From assembly GCA_023853785.1 (NCBI GenBank), contig JAJIRX010000853.1, forward strand, positions 124,001 through 188,000: a DNA stretch of 64,000 bases, in the 5' to 3' direction. Position numbers and translations under genes: made by a program. Positions 32,976 to 45,576 of this stretch are shown here, piece after piece. Source of the DNA: Psilocybe azurescens (taxonomy: Eukaryota; Basidiomycota; Agaricomycetes; Agaricales; Agrocybaceae). Below the pieces are notes generated by a model. The model was given only the letters and a program-made list of their open reading frames with translations. It searched no databases and was not told the DNA's origin. The stretch's first letter is position 1. The number at the start of each line of letters is the position of its first letter.

Positions 32976-35900
32976 ATGGCTTGCCTCAACAAACTTGCCA
33001 TTCGTGGGATTCGGTCGTTCGACGACAAACAAATAGCAATCATCGAGTTCTTCTCTCCAGTTACGGTTATCGTTGGTCATAATGGAAGTGGAAAGACAAC
33101 TATAATCGAATGCTTGAAATATGCGACGACTGGTGATCAGCCACCTAACACACGGGGAGGTGCCTTTATCCATGACCCGAAGATGGCCAACGAGAAAGAG
33201 GTCAAGGCACAGGTCAAACTACGCTTCGATGCAGCCAATGGCACGCGTATGTTGGCTGTAAGGAATCTGAGTGTAACAGTTAAGAAAACAGCTGGCTTGA
33301 CTATGAAAACACTTGAAAGTATCCTTGCCGTAGCTGATGGGAATGTAGAGAGAGGTGGCAAGGTAGCTTTGTTCTTATATCCCTTTGATAATTTTTTACT
33401 GACTTGACCCTTCTTAGCGTGGTGTTATATCGACAAAGTGTGCCGAAATGGATGTTGAAATTCCCCAGCTATTGGGTGTCTCAAAGGCCGTCCTGGAGAA
33501 CGTGATATTCTGTCATCAGGAAGACTCATATTGGCCTCTGGCGGAGCCCGCTGCCTTGAAGAAGAAATTCGATGATATATTTGAAGCTACCAGGTGCGTA
33601 CAAGTCCCATGTTATCGGCTTGTACCTAAGCACTTTGCAGATATACAAAGGCCTTGGACTCCATCAAGAATCTCCGCAAGGAGCGATTGGCAGAACTCAA
33701 AGCAGAAAAAGAGCGTCTTGTATCTCTTTCACGGGAAAAGGCTCATTCGGATAAGTTAAAGGAGCGTATTTCAGCCCTCAAATCGCATATTGCCTCCAAG
33801 GAAGCCGAGTACGAGGACAGCAAGCAACAATATGATGCGCTCGTAGAATCAAATCGGAAATTCTACGATTTGTTCAATAACTTCAGAGAGATTTATATGA
33901 AAGTAGAAAATTTGGAGCAAAGCAAGGCCCTGAGAACGAAACATTTGGAAGAACTGAAATCGACGTACCACGCAGTTCCAGGTAGCATAAAATTGATTGT
34001 GCTTGAGATCTTTCTGACACTTCGACAGGGACTCTTGAGGAACTCGAAACCCGCGCAAACCAATTCATAGATCGAATCAATCAGCAAAAGGACAGGAGAA
34101 AGATAGAAGTACGCAAAAAGGACGAACTCGAGGAAGAGCAAAGCTCCGTGCAAACCAGTCAAAGGGATCTGTTAGCACAACATGGAAGGCTTGAAGGCGA
34201 AGCAGAGGTAACTTTTAGTCCACTCATATCTTTTAAAAGACTGCCCCTGAACTATTCAACGGTAGGAACAAAAACGACGTATTGCTCTACGAGAAAAAGC
34301 CATTCATGAAATTGGAGAGGTACAGGGAATCAAAGGATTTAACCACTCTCCTCTTGAACGAGAGAAAGTTCTTGAGTTCCTTTCCAGGTTGGGCGACGTG
34401 CAACGCAGATCTCAAGATGACTTTGAGAAGCTTCAGGTGCGCTCTTTTATCGCGAATGACATTGGACCATTTCTAAATAATACATGATCAGACTGAGCTG
34501 AAGTCTAAAGAAGGAGAATATCACGGCAAACTGAGAAAATTGGACAACGAGCTTTCAAATCACCAATCACAAAAAGAGCGGCTCCGAGAACAAACCGTAA
34601 GATTGGGGAAGATTCATGCAACTCATCAAAATCTAACCCGATTTGATTCAGGCCGAAAACAACGACAGAATAAAAAAAGACCGAATGGATTTTGGAAGAC
34701 AAACAGAGCCTGCCGGGAACTCTTCGTAATCTACAGGCTGATTTAAATGAGAAAACAAGTCGTCTGGAAATGGCAAAATCGGCTTTGACATCTGCCAATT
34801 ACGAATCTCGCCTAGCCGAGATGGCCAGCGAAAAGCGTCTCATCGAGGAAGAACGCGATCAACTCACTAGTGAACTGCAGGGGCTGACATCACAGGCACA
34901 ATCAAGAGCAAGGCTTGAGTTGAAGCGGGGTGAAGTCAAGAGCAAGACACTGGAGATACAGTCGACGTACGTGCCTCTTTCCAATCGTCCCTACTTGATG
35001 CTGACTTGTCTTGTGGAACATTAGCGTAGAATTCTCAATTTCCAAACTCACAGATTTGACTTCTAGCGCCATAAACGCAGAAAATATTGAATCAGAGGTG
35101 GAAAAACTTCTTTCGTGGGTGATTCCATGCTTAGGCCTGAAGGTTTCTATCTCATTTATTTTATTTCAGAGAAGCGGAGAAGGAGCAATCAAAACTAGAG
35201 AATGATTATAAAGTCGCCAACAGCGAGTTGCAAAAGGCTGATGTCGAGTTGGACAGTCTTAAACAACAGTTGCAAGCTAAAAAGGCTTCTGTGAAGAGTA
35301 TGCTTTCTTTTCCTGGCCTCTAAAACAATTGATCAATAAGTTTTGGATTTCAGGTATGGAAGCCCAGATTGCGAAAAAGCTTTCGCTTTCGGGGCGGAGT
35401 CGAACATTGAAGGAAGCCATTACAGATGCTGCCAAACAGGTGGAACACATAAAGACGTGAGTCATGGTTTACGACGTTGTTCAGTGCATTTCTAAGAATA
35501 ATGCAGCGAGAAAGGCCAAGTTCATGGATCGGATCATCTATACAAACAGCTTCTGGAGGAGGCAGAAGAAAGTAATGCATGCGGGGCATGTAAGCGGGCG
35601 TTCACGGCTGTTGAGGAGTTTGAGGTTTTTGAGAAAGAGGTATGTCCGATTTTACGATTCGTCAAGGAGCGTGTCAACTCAAACAAAACTTCCAGCTAGC
35701 TAAACTTTTAAAGAAAGAAAGGACTAGAAGTCTTCAGGAGATCGATGACGATCTAAGCGACTGGCAAGGGGAGTATAATAGACTGCAGAAGCTGCAACCA
35801 GTACAAATTGCATGCGAGGAACTGCAAGATAACGAAATCCCACAACTCGAGGCGGAGATCCACGACATCGAAATAGAGTACCCAGATATCAGTGCCGCAG

Positions 35901-38104
35901 CCGAGAAAGTGGGTTATGATCTACGTATATCTAGCGAATTACTCAAGCTTTATACCTAAAGATCGGAGAAGAGCTTGAGACAATAGCTCGACGAACGAAA
36001 GAGGTTCTCATATGTAAACAGCAAGCGAGTACGATTAGCCGCCTACAAAAGGAAGTTGACAGAGCCAAGCAAGAGGTTGATCAACTGGAATTGAGTTTAT
36101 CAACGACTGGTTCCACGAAGACTGCGGACGATGTACAAAATGAACTCAGTCGTATTACTGGCGATCTGTGGGTATATTTGTCCATAACATTATTTTTGGT
36201 TTTTAACTCCTGGTTTTTAAATAGACAAAAAACGCCAGAGATGCCAAAATTATTACCAACGAACTTGATCGTCAATCGCGTCTATGTCGAGACATTGAAA
36301 ATGACATACACCGGATGCAACTTGATGAACGCGACATATCGAGTAAAGTTCAGGAAAAAGAAAAGACTCGAAGAAGAAGTAGAACGACTGAAACGAGACA
36401 CTAGAACCTATGCCACGCAGACTAAAGTAAGCAGCCTTACACCCAATTAGCTAGCTTCCGAATCCGACTTCTGTCATGCAGGAGATCGACGGAAAAATTG
36501 CTGAGGCGCAGGCTCCAATATTGACTCTTCAAGAAAGTCACCAGCGCATTCAACGTGACTTGCACGCGAAAATTGGAGAAGCTCAGCGGCTCTTTGAGGA
36601 GCTGAATAAATCCATGGACAAGTTAACTGACATGAACAAGAATGTTGAGAGGTGTGTTATTTGGCCCAATAGTACTTATTACAGTCCGGATAATCATAAT
36701 CATGTTTTAGATATGTCAAAGAGAAGAAAGCTCGCGCTCTAGAAGAATGTTCATCACGTCTTGAACAGTGCGATATTCAACTCAATGGCCTTCAGAACCA
36801 AATCGAGAAATCTCGTGAGGTCATAGCCAGTATCGACAAGGAAATCAACGAAAGCGGAGCAACCGAATCAAATCTTCGGGTTAACATAACTGTACAGAAG
36901 CTGACAAGGGACATCGCAAAAACTCAGGCGGAGATTGACTCGTATGATATGGAGGAAGCTGCTAAGGCCCGGAGAAACTACGAAGATAAATATGAACCCG
37001 CGAAGAGAAAAGAGGATAAGTTGGCCGAAGTGGTATGTTTCTCTCTTTTGCTCCCCCTTTTCGCAGTCTCTTACTATCAGGCTTGGTGCCCTTCAGTATC
37101 ACCAACTTACAGGAGAACTCGGCTCCCTGAAGGCTCAGCTGAAGTCTCTCGACACCGACCTTAGGGAGTTCAAAGATGTCTACAAGAACTACACTGATCA
37201 GCTCATACGAGTCAAGGTATTTGTACATCGCGCCAATTATGCGGGATATTGAGCTCATGTTTATCTAGGTATCCGACATGGCGAACAACGATCTAGAAAA
37301 GTATGCCAAAGCGTTGGACAAGTGCGTGTTCCTTACTTACAGCATGGAACACATTCGAATCCTTATCTCAACGCATAGTGCCATTATGAAGTATCATGGC
37401 CTCAAGATGGAAGAAGTCAACGACACCATGAAGCATCTATGGAACAAGACCTACCAAGGAACAGGTATATAGAAACGTCGGTCCGTATATATCTCCAATT
37501 AACACATGATCCATAGATATCGATGGGATTAAAATACGATCTGACGTCGAAGGCGGCGCTTCTAAACGTTCCTATAATTATCGAGTATGTGATCTCATCT
37601 TGCTTTAGACATCTCCGTAATCCTAGGACCATAGGTGGTTATGACCAAGGATCAAGTCGAAATGGACATGCGTGGCCGATGTTCTGCCGGGCAGAAGATG
37701 TTGGCATCCATAATCATCAGACTTGCCCTGTCGGATTCATTTGGCCAAAATTGCGGCATACTTGCCCTTGACGAGCCTACTAACGCCCTCGACACCGAAA
37801 ATATTGATGCTCTCGCCGCCAGCTTAGTGGAGTAAGGATCTCTCATCTTATATTTCTAATATAACTAAACTTACCTCGCGTTTAGTATTATCAATGAGCG
37901 CAAAACTCATTCAAATTTCCAACTGATCATCATCACGCATGATGAGAACTTCCTCCGAAAACTTGGACAGAGCGACGTTATGGAATATTATTGGTTGGTT
38001 CTAACTCATTTACCCGCTGGAGTCGACTAACAATCATTTTGGTCAGGCGGATAGCTCGAGATTCCAGACAGAAATCTGTGATTGAGCGGCATCGATTTAG
38101 ATAA
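32976..38104 (+). CDS. RAD50: DNA repair ATPase RAD50
   Basis: SMC-like subunit of the Mre11-Rad50-Nbs1 complex, which senses and processes double-strand breaks and telomeres. The N-terminal lobe has the Walker [21 protein letters not shown] and the Q-loop region [14 protein letters not shown]. Long coiled coils flank a zinc hook [13 protein letters not shown] (cysteines at 35580-35591). The C-terminal lobe has the signature [17 protein letters not shown], Walker [15 protein letters not shown] and [15 protein letters not shown], ending IERHRFR. About 20 exons. One insertion in an A7 run (34672-34678) must be removed for the frame to pass from AENNDRIKK to [20 protein letters not shown]. The hook reads CGAC where many orthologues have Pro after the first Cys. 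Confidence 0.95.
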
Positions 38105-39231
38105 CTGTACGACCCTTGTCTCTGTCCTTATTCATTCAACAGTATTCTTGATTTTTCTTTCTCGGAGCTACCCGGTCATCATGTTCTTTTCATGAGGTTT
38201 GTGACCAACAATGTGGGGAACTGACTCTTCTGAGATTTCAAGGCATGGGGACTCTTGGCATGTATTCGTCCCAGAGCTTGGCAACACCGACTAATTATCT
38301 GAGAGATATACGCCAGATTTGCGACGGTTTGTGTCATCGTGGTAAAGTTGGACCAACCTCTCCTAACTTCGGCTCGGTATCAAAGTATGTGACCTATTTA
38401 TAGTAATACACGACTTGCACTGACTACCTTGCAGGATTCTTTGTTCCAAGGCATGTGGATTACTAACACACGTATATCAGTTCAAGGTGTTCTATACCTC
38501 GTGCTACAACTTTTCAACCTCATTCTTCCGAAGTTCGCAAAGACAACTATCCGAAGTTTATGGACTTTTTCGCTATTTTGGTCACGTCAGTTGTCTGTTG
38601 TCCGAGAGGGTTGACTACAGAACGCCTGACCGCGACCTTAGCTATGTCTAAATATAGACCTATTGATCGTGGGATGGACTGTCCGCCAATGGCTAGTTGT
38701 TGTGCAAGGAGATGCGTACCAAGCAGTAATGCATCACCGACTCTGCTACAGCGTGTTGGACAGGTCTCCTTTTCTGTTTGGATCTACCTTCTTAAACCTT
38801 CGCTCTCGGAATTGAACTCGGTGACTATTCGTTCTAGATACGTCTGGCAGGGTGGCGATCTTGGCAGACTCTCGCTAAACTATTACGCAGCGCTCTACTG
38901 CTTATTCTAATCTTGTTCCTCTATCTGTGCCGGCTCCATGTGGGGTTTACGAGAACTCGCGCCTCCTCAAATTCTGCCTCAGATCCTATGATTGTTTCTC
39001 GTGGCATCTCGTCATTCGTTATTTTTGTCGCAAATTGGCCATAGATGCCATCTGAATAACTAATGGATCTCTCTGGCTTACGGTTGTTTTTCGGAGAGGA
39101 TTCATGGGTCCTCAACAATGGCGTGGCTATCTTATGTCAAATCTCCTTGGGTGGTTACTTCTGGCGAAGGTTTATAAGATGTCGATAGATTATTAGGTTT
39201 CCACAATCCGCATCCCCAAAATTCACTTGTA
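38105..39231. other. 1.1 kb without a recognised gene
   Basis: Lies between the ends of RAD50 and the adenylation-domain gene. Overlapping ORFs at 38429-38614 and 38560-38910 have no recognisable family or consistent exon structure. It may hold a degenerate gene; I cannot identify it. Confidence 0.4.
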
Positions 39232-42200
39232 ATGCATCCTCAAGTGCCAACGCGCGATCCCCTTCGCGATCTTCCTCCTTCAGACAAAGCCTTATTCGTC
39301 GAATTCGGTGTTGGTCCTACAATCCGCTCCCCATTCCAATGTGTTCACCACGCTTTTGAATCTCATACTCTCTCCCAACCTGATGCCATCGCAGTGGAAG
39401 ACTTCGAGCATACTATCACATATTCTGAACTGAATCGTCGAGCCAACTGTCTCGCCAGCCACCTTCAAGACACCGGGGTCGCTCTTGACTCGCGTATCTG
39501 CTTCTTAGCCGAACGGTCTATAGACATGGTCGTCGGAATCCTAGGCATTCTGAAAGCCGGCGCAGCTTACGTGCCACTGGACGGCAACATCGTGTCTGAT
39601 AGTACTTTGAAGCATGCTCTACGGGGTTCGGGATCGTCAGTGGTTCTTGTCCTCCAGAGATTTGCGCATCGCGTCGAAGGCCGCCAAACAATCTGCTTGG
39701 AGGATATCATTTGCAAGGAGTCATCAAGCCACTGCACCAAACCCAAAGATCTATCGACCTCCAAACATGGAGTGTACGTCATCTACACTAGTGGTAAATT
39801 CTAACTATATCCATTTTAAAACCTCACTCTAAGCCAGAAACACAGGAACCACAGGCGTACCTAAAGGTGTCGACGTGACCCACGGAAACACCACAAATCG
39901 TATGTTTCATTTTATTGCTAACCTGAAAGATACCAAAGTCATTTCCTTGACGCAGTTCTTTGCCTTGCACCTGGAAATTTGGGAATGCGACCAGGACTTC
40001 GCGTTTCCCAACTCATGAACATTTCCTTTGACATGGCTGCCTGGGTAAAATTATCCGCAGTTCTTGATATAAATCGTTCTCATGAGATTCTTTCAGGAAA
40101 TCCTTGGCAGTTTGTGTAATGGCAGTACCCTTTGTCTTCGAGGGAAAACTTCCAAACAGTGGCGCGAAGTGATGAAGAGAGTGGATATTGTCGTAGCGAC
40201 TCCATCAATGCTTTCGCCTCACAAGCCTTCCGATTATCCTAACATCAAGACGGTCGCTGTAGCTGGAGAGCCCTGTCCCAAAGGTACCTTTCTTGCTCGT
40301 GTGAGATTCGCCCAGTGTTCTCATAATGGATTACTTCAGCTGTAGCCGACGAATGGGCCCTCCAGGCTCAGTTCTATAACTCTTGTGGCCCAACAGAGGT
40401 AGCTTTTTGGTACTATTTTTGGAACGAAGGGAATAACATCTCTTTCTCATAGATCACAATCGTGAACACTATGCAAGACCATGTTTCGGGAGAGTTTCTC
40501 ACCATCGGCAAACCCACACCAAATAACACAGTTTATGTCCTTGACGATGATATGAAACCATTACCCATCGGAGCAGTTGGGGTTATGTGGGCTGGTGGTG
40601 CTGGGATAACAAGAGGCTATGTCGATCTTCCTGAAAAAACTGCGGAGAGATATGTATTGGATCCATTCACCAGAGATGGGTGAGAACAAATTTCCCCTAA
40701 ACTTTAATTTTATTTCGCCTAATAAGCTTGCCCCATAGAAAAATGATGTTTAATACTGGCGATCTCGGGTAAGTCTATTGCCTGTACACCGGAGCACTGC
40801 AGATAACTTATTCACCAAACCTACAGTCGATGGCTTCCAAACGGGACCTTAGAACATCTTGGGCGCATTGACAACCAAGTCAAAATCAAGGCAAGTAAAA
40901 CGCGCAAACGCCAAAGTCACATTTCCTGACCTCTACATGCAGGGTTTCCGCGTCGAATTGGACGGCGTCGCTTCTGCAATGGAAGTGAGAATAGTGACAT
41001 CATGCTCCCTGACGTGATATTCATTATTCTTTTTTTCACTAGACGTGTGCTGGAGTTCATGCTGCGGTCGCTATCCTCATAGAAGGACAGCTCTGGGGCT
41101 TTGCCACTCCATCTGACGTCGCATCCGAAGACATACAAGCTGCGGCCGCCAAGATACAGCCCTACTATGCGGTGCCCACAAATATTCTTTGCATGGACGC
41201 ATTCCCACACACGACGTGAGATTTTTTTTTGGTATTTTCCGACCAATTATTAATCTTTAATCAGTAACGGAAAAACAGACCGTCGGGAGTTGGAGAAAAT
41301 AGCCCGATCACATTTAACACAATTGGATGCTGCGAAAGTTCTGGCAGTTAAGGTGCTCCCGGATACCATTGTAGGGCCAGCAACAAGCAAGGAGCCAAAA
41401 AGGTCGACGTAATTGCAGTACCCCCTCCTTCCTATCAGCCGAACTCCAAAATTGAAGATCCAGAAGCTATGCTTACCCCAAGCGTTAGCCGTGTTGTTGA
41501 GGGAGCCGCGAGTATGTCGGACCTTGGTTCAGAAGTATCTTCTCTATCTGCAGCCAAACCAGAATATCCTTGGTCAGGGTATCAAGATGATGTTATACCC
41601 TCCAAAACCCAAGGCAAAACTATCCGCAATCTCCGTCACCAAATCTTCACTCTCTATCGTCGTCTCTTTGGCGTTGTTTTCATCACGAACATTGCGGTCT
41701 TCATCTCAGTGCTTTTCAAAGGAGCAAACGCCCAGCAGATAGCAACAATTGTCATCGCTAACCTATTCTGCGCCATCTTAATGCGTCAAGATTATGTTAT
41801 CAATGCCTTCTTCAACACTCTTTGCGCTGTGCCTCCTTCGTACGTCTTTTATGGTAATTGCCAATTTTGGATATTGACTGTGGCGCAGATGGCCCTTGGC
41901 AATTCGTCGCGTTTGTGCTCGCGTTTACCATATTGGCGGTTTACACTCAGGATGCGCGACGTCTGGAGTGGTGTGGCTTGCATTGTTTGCTGGACAGGCC
42001 ACTAAGGAGCTAGTCCAAGATCAAAAGGTGAGACCGCCACATTTCTTTCTGTTCGGATTTGCATTGACTTGGCAATATAGATATCTATCCCAACTATTGT
42101 TATCACATACATCATCTTACTGTTATTGATTGGGATTGTTATATTTGCCCATCCGACCATCCGATCTAAAAAACACAACACTTTCGAAAAAATGCATCGT

Positions 42201-43204
42201 TTTTTGGGATGGACTGCTACAGGTCTCGTGTGGTGTCAGGTCAGTCCGCCAATATCCCGCTCGCGGATTACGTGCCTGACGATATTGTAGTTTGTCCTTT
42301 TGACGAATGATTATAAAGAAGAGGGACAACAACTAGGCATGGTTATGATCAAGTCACCTCCCTTCTGGCTGCTAGTAATTTTAACTGGTCGGTCTCACGA
42401 GAAAATTACTTTTACAATCATTCAAACCTTCGCCCTCAGGTTCTATTATCTTGCCTTGGGTGCGACTCCGCAAGGTTCCAGTGAGAAGTGTGGTCCTGTC
42501 GAACCATGCTGTTCGTCTTTACTTCGATTATGGTATGTCCAATATGTAATCTTATGGAAGGTGGAGCATGCATTTACCTAGATTCCACAGTAACACCTAT
42601 CCCCGGAAGCTTCACGCGTATTTCGGACAATCCGCTCGTAGAGTGGCATGGATTCGCAACTGTGCCTGTCCCCGGTGAAAAGGGCTATTCTCTGGTCGTA
42701 AGCAGAGCCGGAGATTGGACGTCCAAGCAAATCCTGAACCCGCCCAAGGAATTATGGGTGAGAGGAATCCCCACGTTTGGCGTTCTTCGCATCGTCCCGC
42801 TCTTTCGTCGCGTCGTATTTGTTGCCACCGGATCTGGTATTGGGCCTTGCGCTCCCTGTATTCTGGAAAAACGCGTTCCTATCCGTCTTCTCTGGACATC
42901 GCCGAACGTCCGCGAAACTTTCGGGGACGAATTTGTAGACGCTATAATTGGTGCATCCCCTGATGCCGTGATATATGGTAAGCTTTATTGTTATCCATTA
43001 TCTGGCACAATGCTGATGTATCCGGATTTGACAGATACACGCGCTCATGGAAAGCCCGACATGGTCAAGCTTACATACCGCCTCGTGAAAGAATTCAATG
43101 CTGAGGCAGTGTGCGTTATTTCGAACCAGAAGTTGACAAGGAAGGTGGTGTACGGTATGATGAGCAGAGGAATCCCTGCCTTTGGTGCAATCTGGGACTC
43201 CTAG
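39232..43204 (+). CDS. Adenylation domain fused to ferric-reductase-like membrane and FAD/NAD module
   Basis: NRPS-like enzyme. The N-terminal half is a complete adenylate-forming domain: AAYVPLDG, P-loop YTSGTTGVPKGV (assembled over an intron), FDMAAWEILGSLCNG, NSCGPTE, FNTGDLG, GRIDNQVKIKGFRVE and NGKTDRREL with the catalytic Lys. No thiolation-domain LGG-x-S motif follows; instead a Ser/Pro linker leads to transmembrane helices (FGVVFITNIAVFISVLF, VIANLFCAILM, VITYIILLLLIGIVIFA), His-bearing segments (VYHIGGLHSG, EKMHRFLGW), then GSFTRISDNPLVEWHGFATV and the nucleotide site VFVATGSGIGP, ending RGIPAFGAIWDS. This suggests activation of an acid followed by membrane-bound electron transfer, perhaps reduction. 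One base seems missing in A5 at 41397-41401. The substrate is unknown, and no other biosynthetic genes are adjacent. Confidence 0.82.
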
Positions 43205-43555
43205 ATCTGCAACATTTCAGGCATTGATTCGGGTTTCACCGATTCAAGAAGGTCGAAAGGGATGGAATGCGTTTATCAGTTTAGACCAATGGAATCTAGG
43301 CGGACACCATGGGGCGCACAAGAAAGTGCGAAGGGAAAAACAATTTTTAATATTTATTCAGTGTACATTAGGCTTTGCTATTCAATAGCCATCAATAAGT
43401 GTAATTAAATTCTTCCTCAATTATTTCTTCACGACCTTTCTTGTTCTGAGTTCACAATCGCTTGATTATTGCTTCACAATCCACAATTCGACGATCTATT
43501 CAAGTTGTGTGATAAACCCTGGATATATCTATTGTGGTCCTAGCAAGAAAGGAAT

Positions 43556-45067
43556 ATGCAAGGCTCACTTTGGCTCCCAAAAATGTCGAACTTGTACCTC
43601 ACCCCACGGCCCGCGATAAAACGATCGCTAAAGTAGACATCAAAGCGGGCGCATGTATCCTGTCAACACCTTCGTTTGCTTTTATTCTTCTCGAGTCGGA
43701 AAAGGGGCGACGTTGCGACAATTGCTTCAGATTACCTTCGGAGGGTTCGCCTTTGAAACGATGTGCTGGATGTGGATCTTACTGGTATTGTGATGCACAA
43801 TGTACGACCAGGTTATTCATCTGGCTTTTAATTGATGTATTGCTCCACAATAGGCCAGACATTGCAATGGAAGGTTCATCATAAAAAATATGCAAATTGT
43901 TTAATTCGTACATATCTTCTCTGGCATATCAAGCTCTCGCAGCTCACGAAAAACAAGATGCGATTCTACTCTCACATGCAATCGCACGAATGTCCGTACT
44001 TCCCACTCCGTATTCCATCGAGGAATCGACCCTGGCCACTGTTTTATTGTCTTTACTCCCTCGCCCGGATGAATCCGCGGTCACTCCTGTAATATGTCCC
44101 ATCAAACCATTTCCCTCCGACCAGCTTCTACGCAAACTGTACTCAAGATTTGGCAATAATAATTTTGCCGTGCATTCCCATTTGACAAGCATTGGTCATG
44201 GTATCTTTCCTGTGGCCAGCCGTCTCTTCAATCATTCATGCATTCCAAATGCTGCCGCAAAATACATGTTATCGCCGACTCGGTCCATCGTGATGGAAGT
44301 GGTGGCTCTCCGCAATATCATATCAGGAGAGGAGGTCAACCAGCCATTTCCTCCTGATACTCGTGTTTTCTAATGGAATTCACGCATACAGATCTGTCTT
44401 CCTTATCTTGATCCTGCATTATTGCAAACACGCGAACAAATCCTGGAAATTAGCTATGGTTTCAAGTGCAACTGCTCCTCGTGCTTCTTCTTGGGTCAGC
44501 TAGGCCCGCTCAAAGAAGTTCCGACGGATTCAAACGAGCTATCGTCTTTGGAAAGTCAGTTGCGTGCATTCGTCGCTTTTGATTCGATGTCCGCCACGAG
44601 TTTGCCGGCCATATCAATCAAAGCATTACCACCTGCCCTACACTGCTTTCTTAGAGAATCATACATGGCTACTTTATCGGAAAATTTTTAGCAGAGCTTC
44701 GCATGAGGGTCAATATGATGTCGCACTTGAAAGTGGCATTACCCTTTGGCACTTTATCTCATCATCTATCCCACTAATTACCCCCAAATCGGTGAGAATT
44801 ACGGTATACATACGTAGCTAATCTGTCTAACCTCTTATTCTCCAATCTACATAAGGGATGCATCTTTTGGAATTGGCCAAAACGGCATGGAACGCCAAGA
44901 TCTTATCTAATGAAGCGAATGATGCTGAAAATCAGGCCCTGAAGAAGCAAGTAAAAGTGTTCCTAGCACTGGCGTCGCAAGCCCTTACGATACTTGGAAA
45001 AGAAGGGGACACAGACGGCCCCTTACAAGAAGTAGCCATCTTGCAAAATTTGGTTAGGAACGAATAG
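43556..45067 (+). CDS. SET and MYND zinc-finger protein (SMYD-like)
   Basis: Probable protein lysine methyltransferase. The N-terminal SET piece LVPHPTARDKTIAKVDIKAG leads to a MYND finger (CDNCFRLPSEGSPLKRCAGC, then YWYCDAQCQTLQWKVHHKKY). The SET core has SRLFNHSCIPNAAAKYM and GEEICLPYLDP, and the post-SET Cys cluster is FKCNCSSC. A helical C-terminal part ends LTILGKEGDTDGPLQEVAIL. About 450 residues. The true start is unclear: the only nearby ATG (43556) is out of frame unless the A5 at 43579-43583 lacks a base. Further suspected errors: a missing base at 43883-43891 (KKYCKLFNSY) and an extra T in 44685-44689 (SENFSRASHEGQ). Confidence 0.82.
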
Positions 45068-45576
45068 GCGATTTGGTTGAGAGTATGCCGCGCATGCACT
45101 CTTCGGTGAGACTCTGTACCTCATCTGTTATGACCTATGTGAGTCATAACCGTTTTATCACCGATGTTCTTCAATCACCAGTGATCAATTTGATGAAGTC
45201 TTTTGAGCATCCTGAATGGTTTGGCGGGAGTGACTAGCCCTGTGTTGGACATGTTTTGATGCCCTTTGAGTCCGGCACGGCGGCTAGAGTAGCCCGGGAC
45301 AGTATTCGTTCTCGCACGTCAACCCTGCTCTGCAGATTTTTTCCTTTGTTTAATGTTGCCGGTGCGGCGAATACTAAACGAAGTAACACCAGTCGTGACT
45401 CTTTGCGCCGACAAGTTGAAAACCGTACCATCAAGCGGCAATTAGTGCAAAACCCATCGCCGCAGGTCACAATTGACTTCTAGGTGCGGCGCTATGGAAG
45501 TCTTATATAAACCTTTACATACTCGCCTCCACTTCAATGTGTGGCTAAACGTCTATGCTTTACTTAGACAGTCATC

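Noticed and set aside
38429..38910. Overlapping plus-strand ORFs as a gene between RAD50 and the adenylation gene
   Set aside because: No recognisable family, no coherent exon chain and the reading frames overlap each other.
41365..41420. An intron removing the frame break in the adenylation/ferric-reductase gene
   Set aside because: Available donor/acceptor pairs give introns of 16-37 nt or the wrong phase; a missing A in the A5 run fits better.
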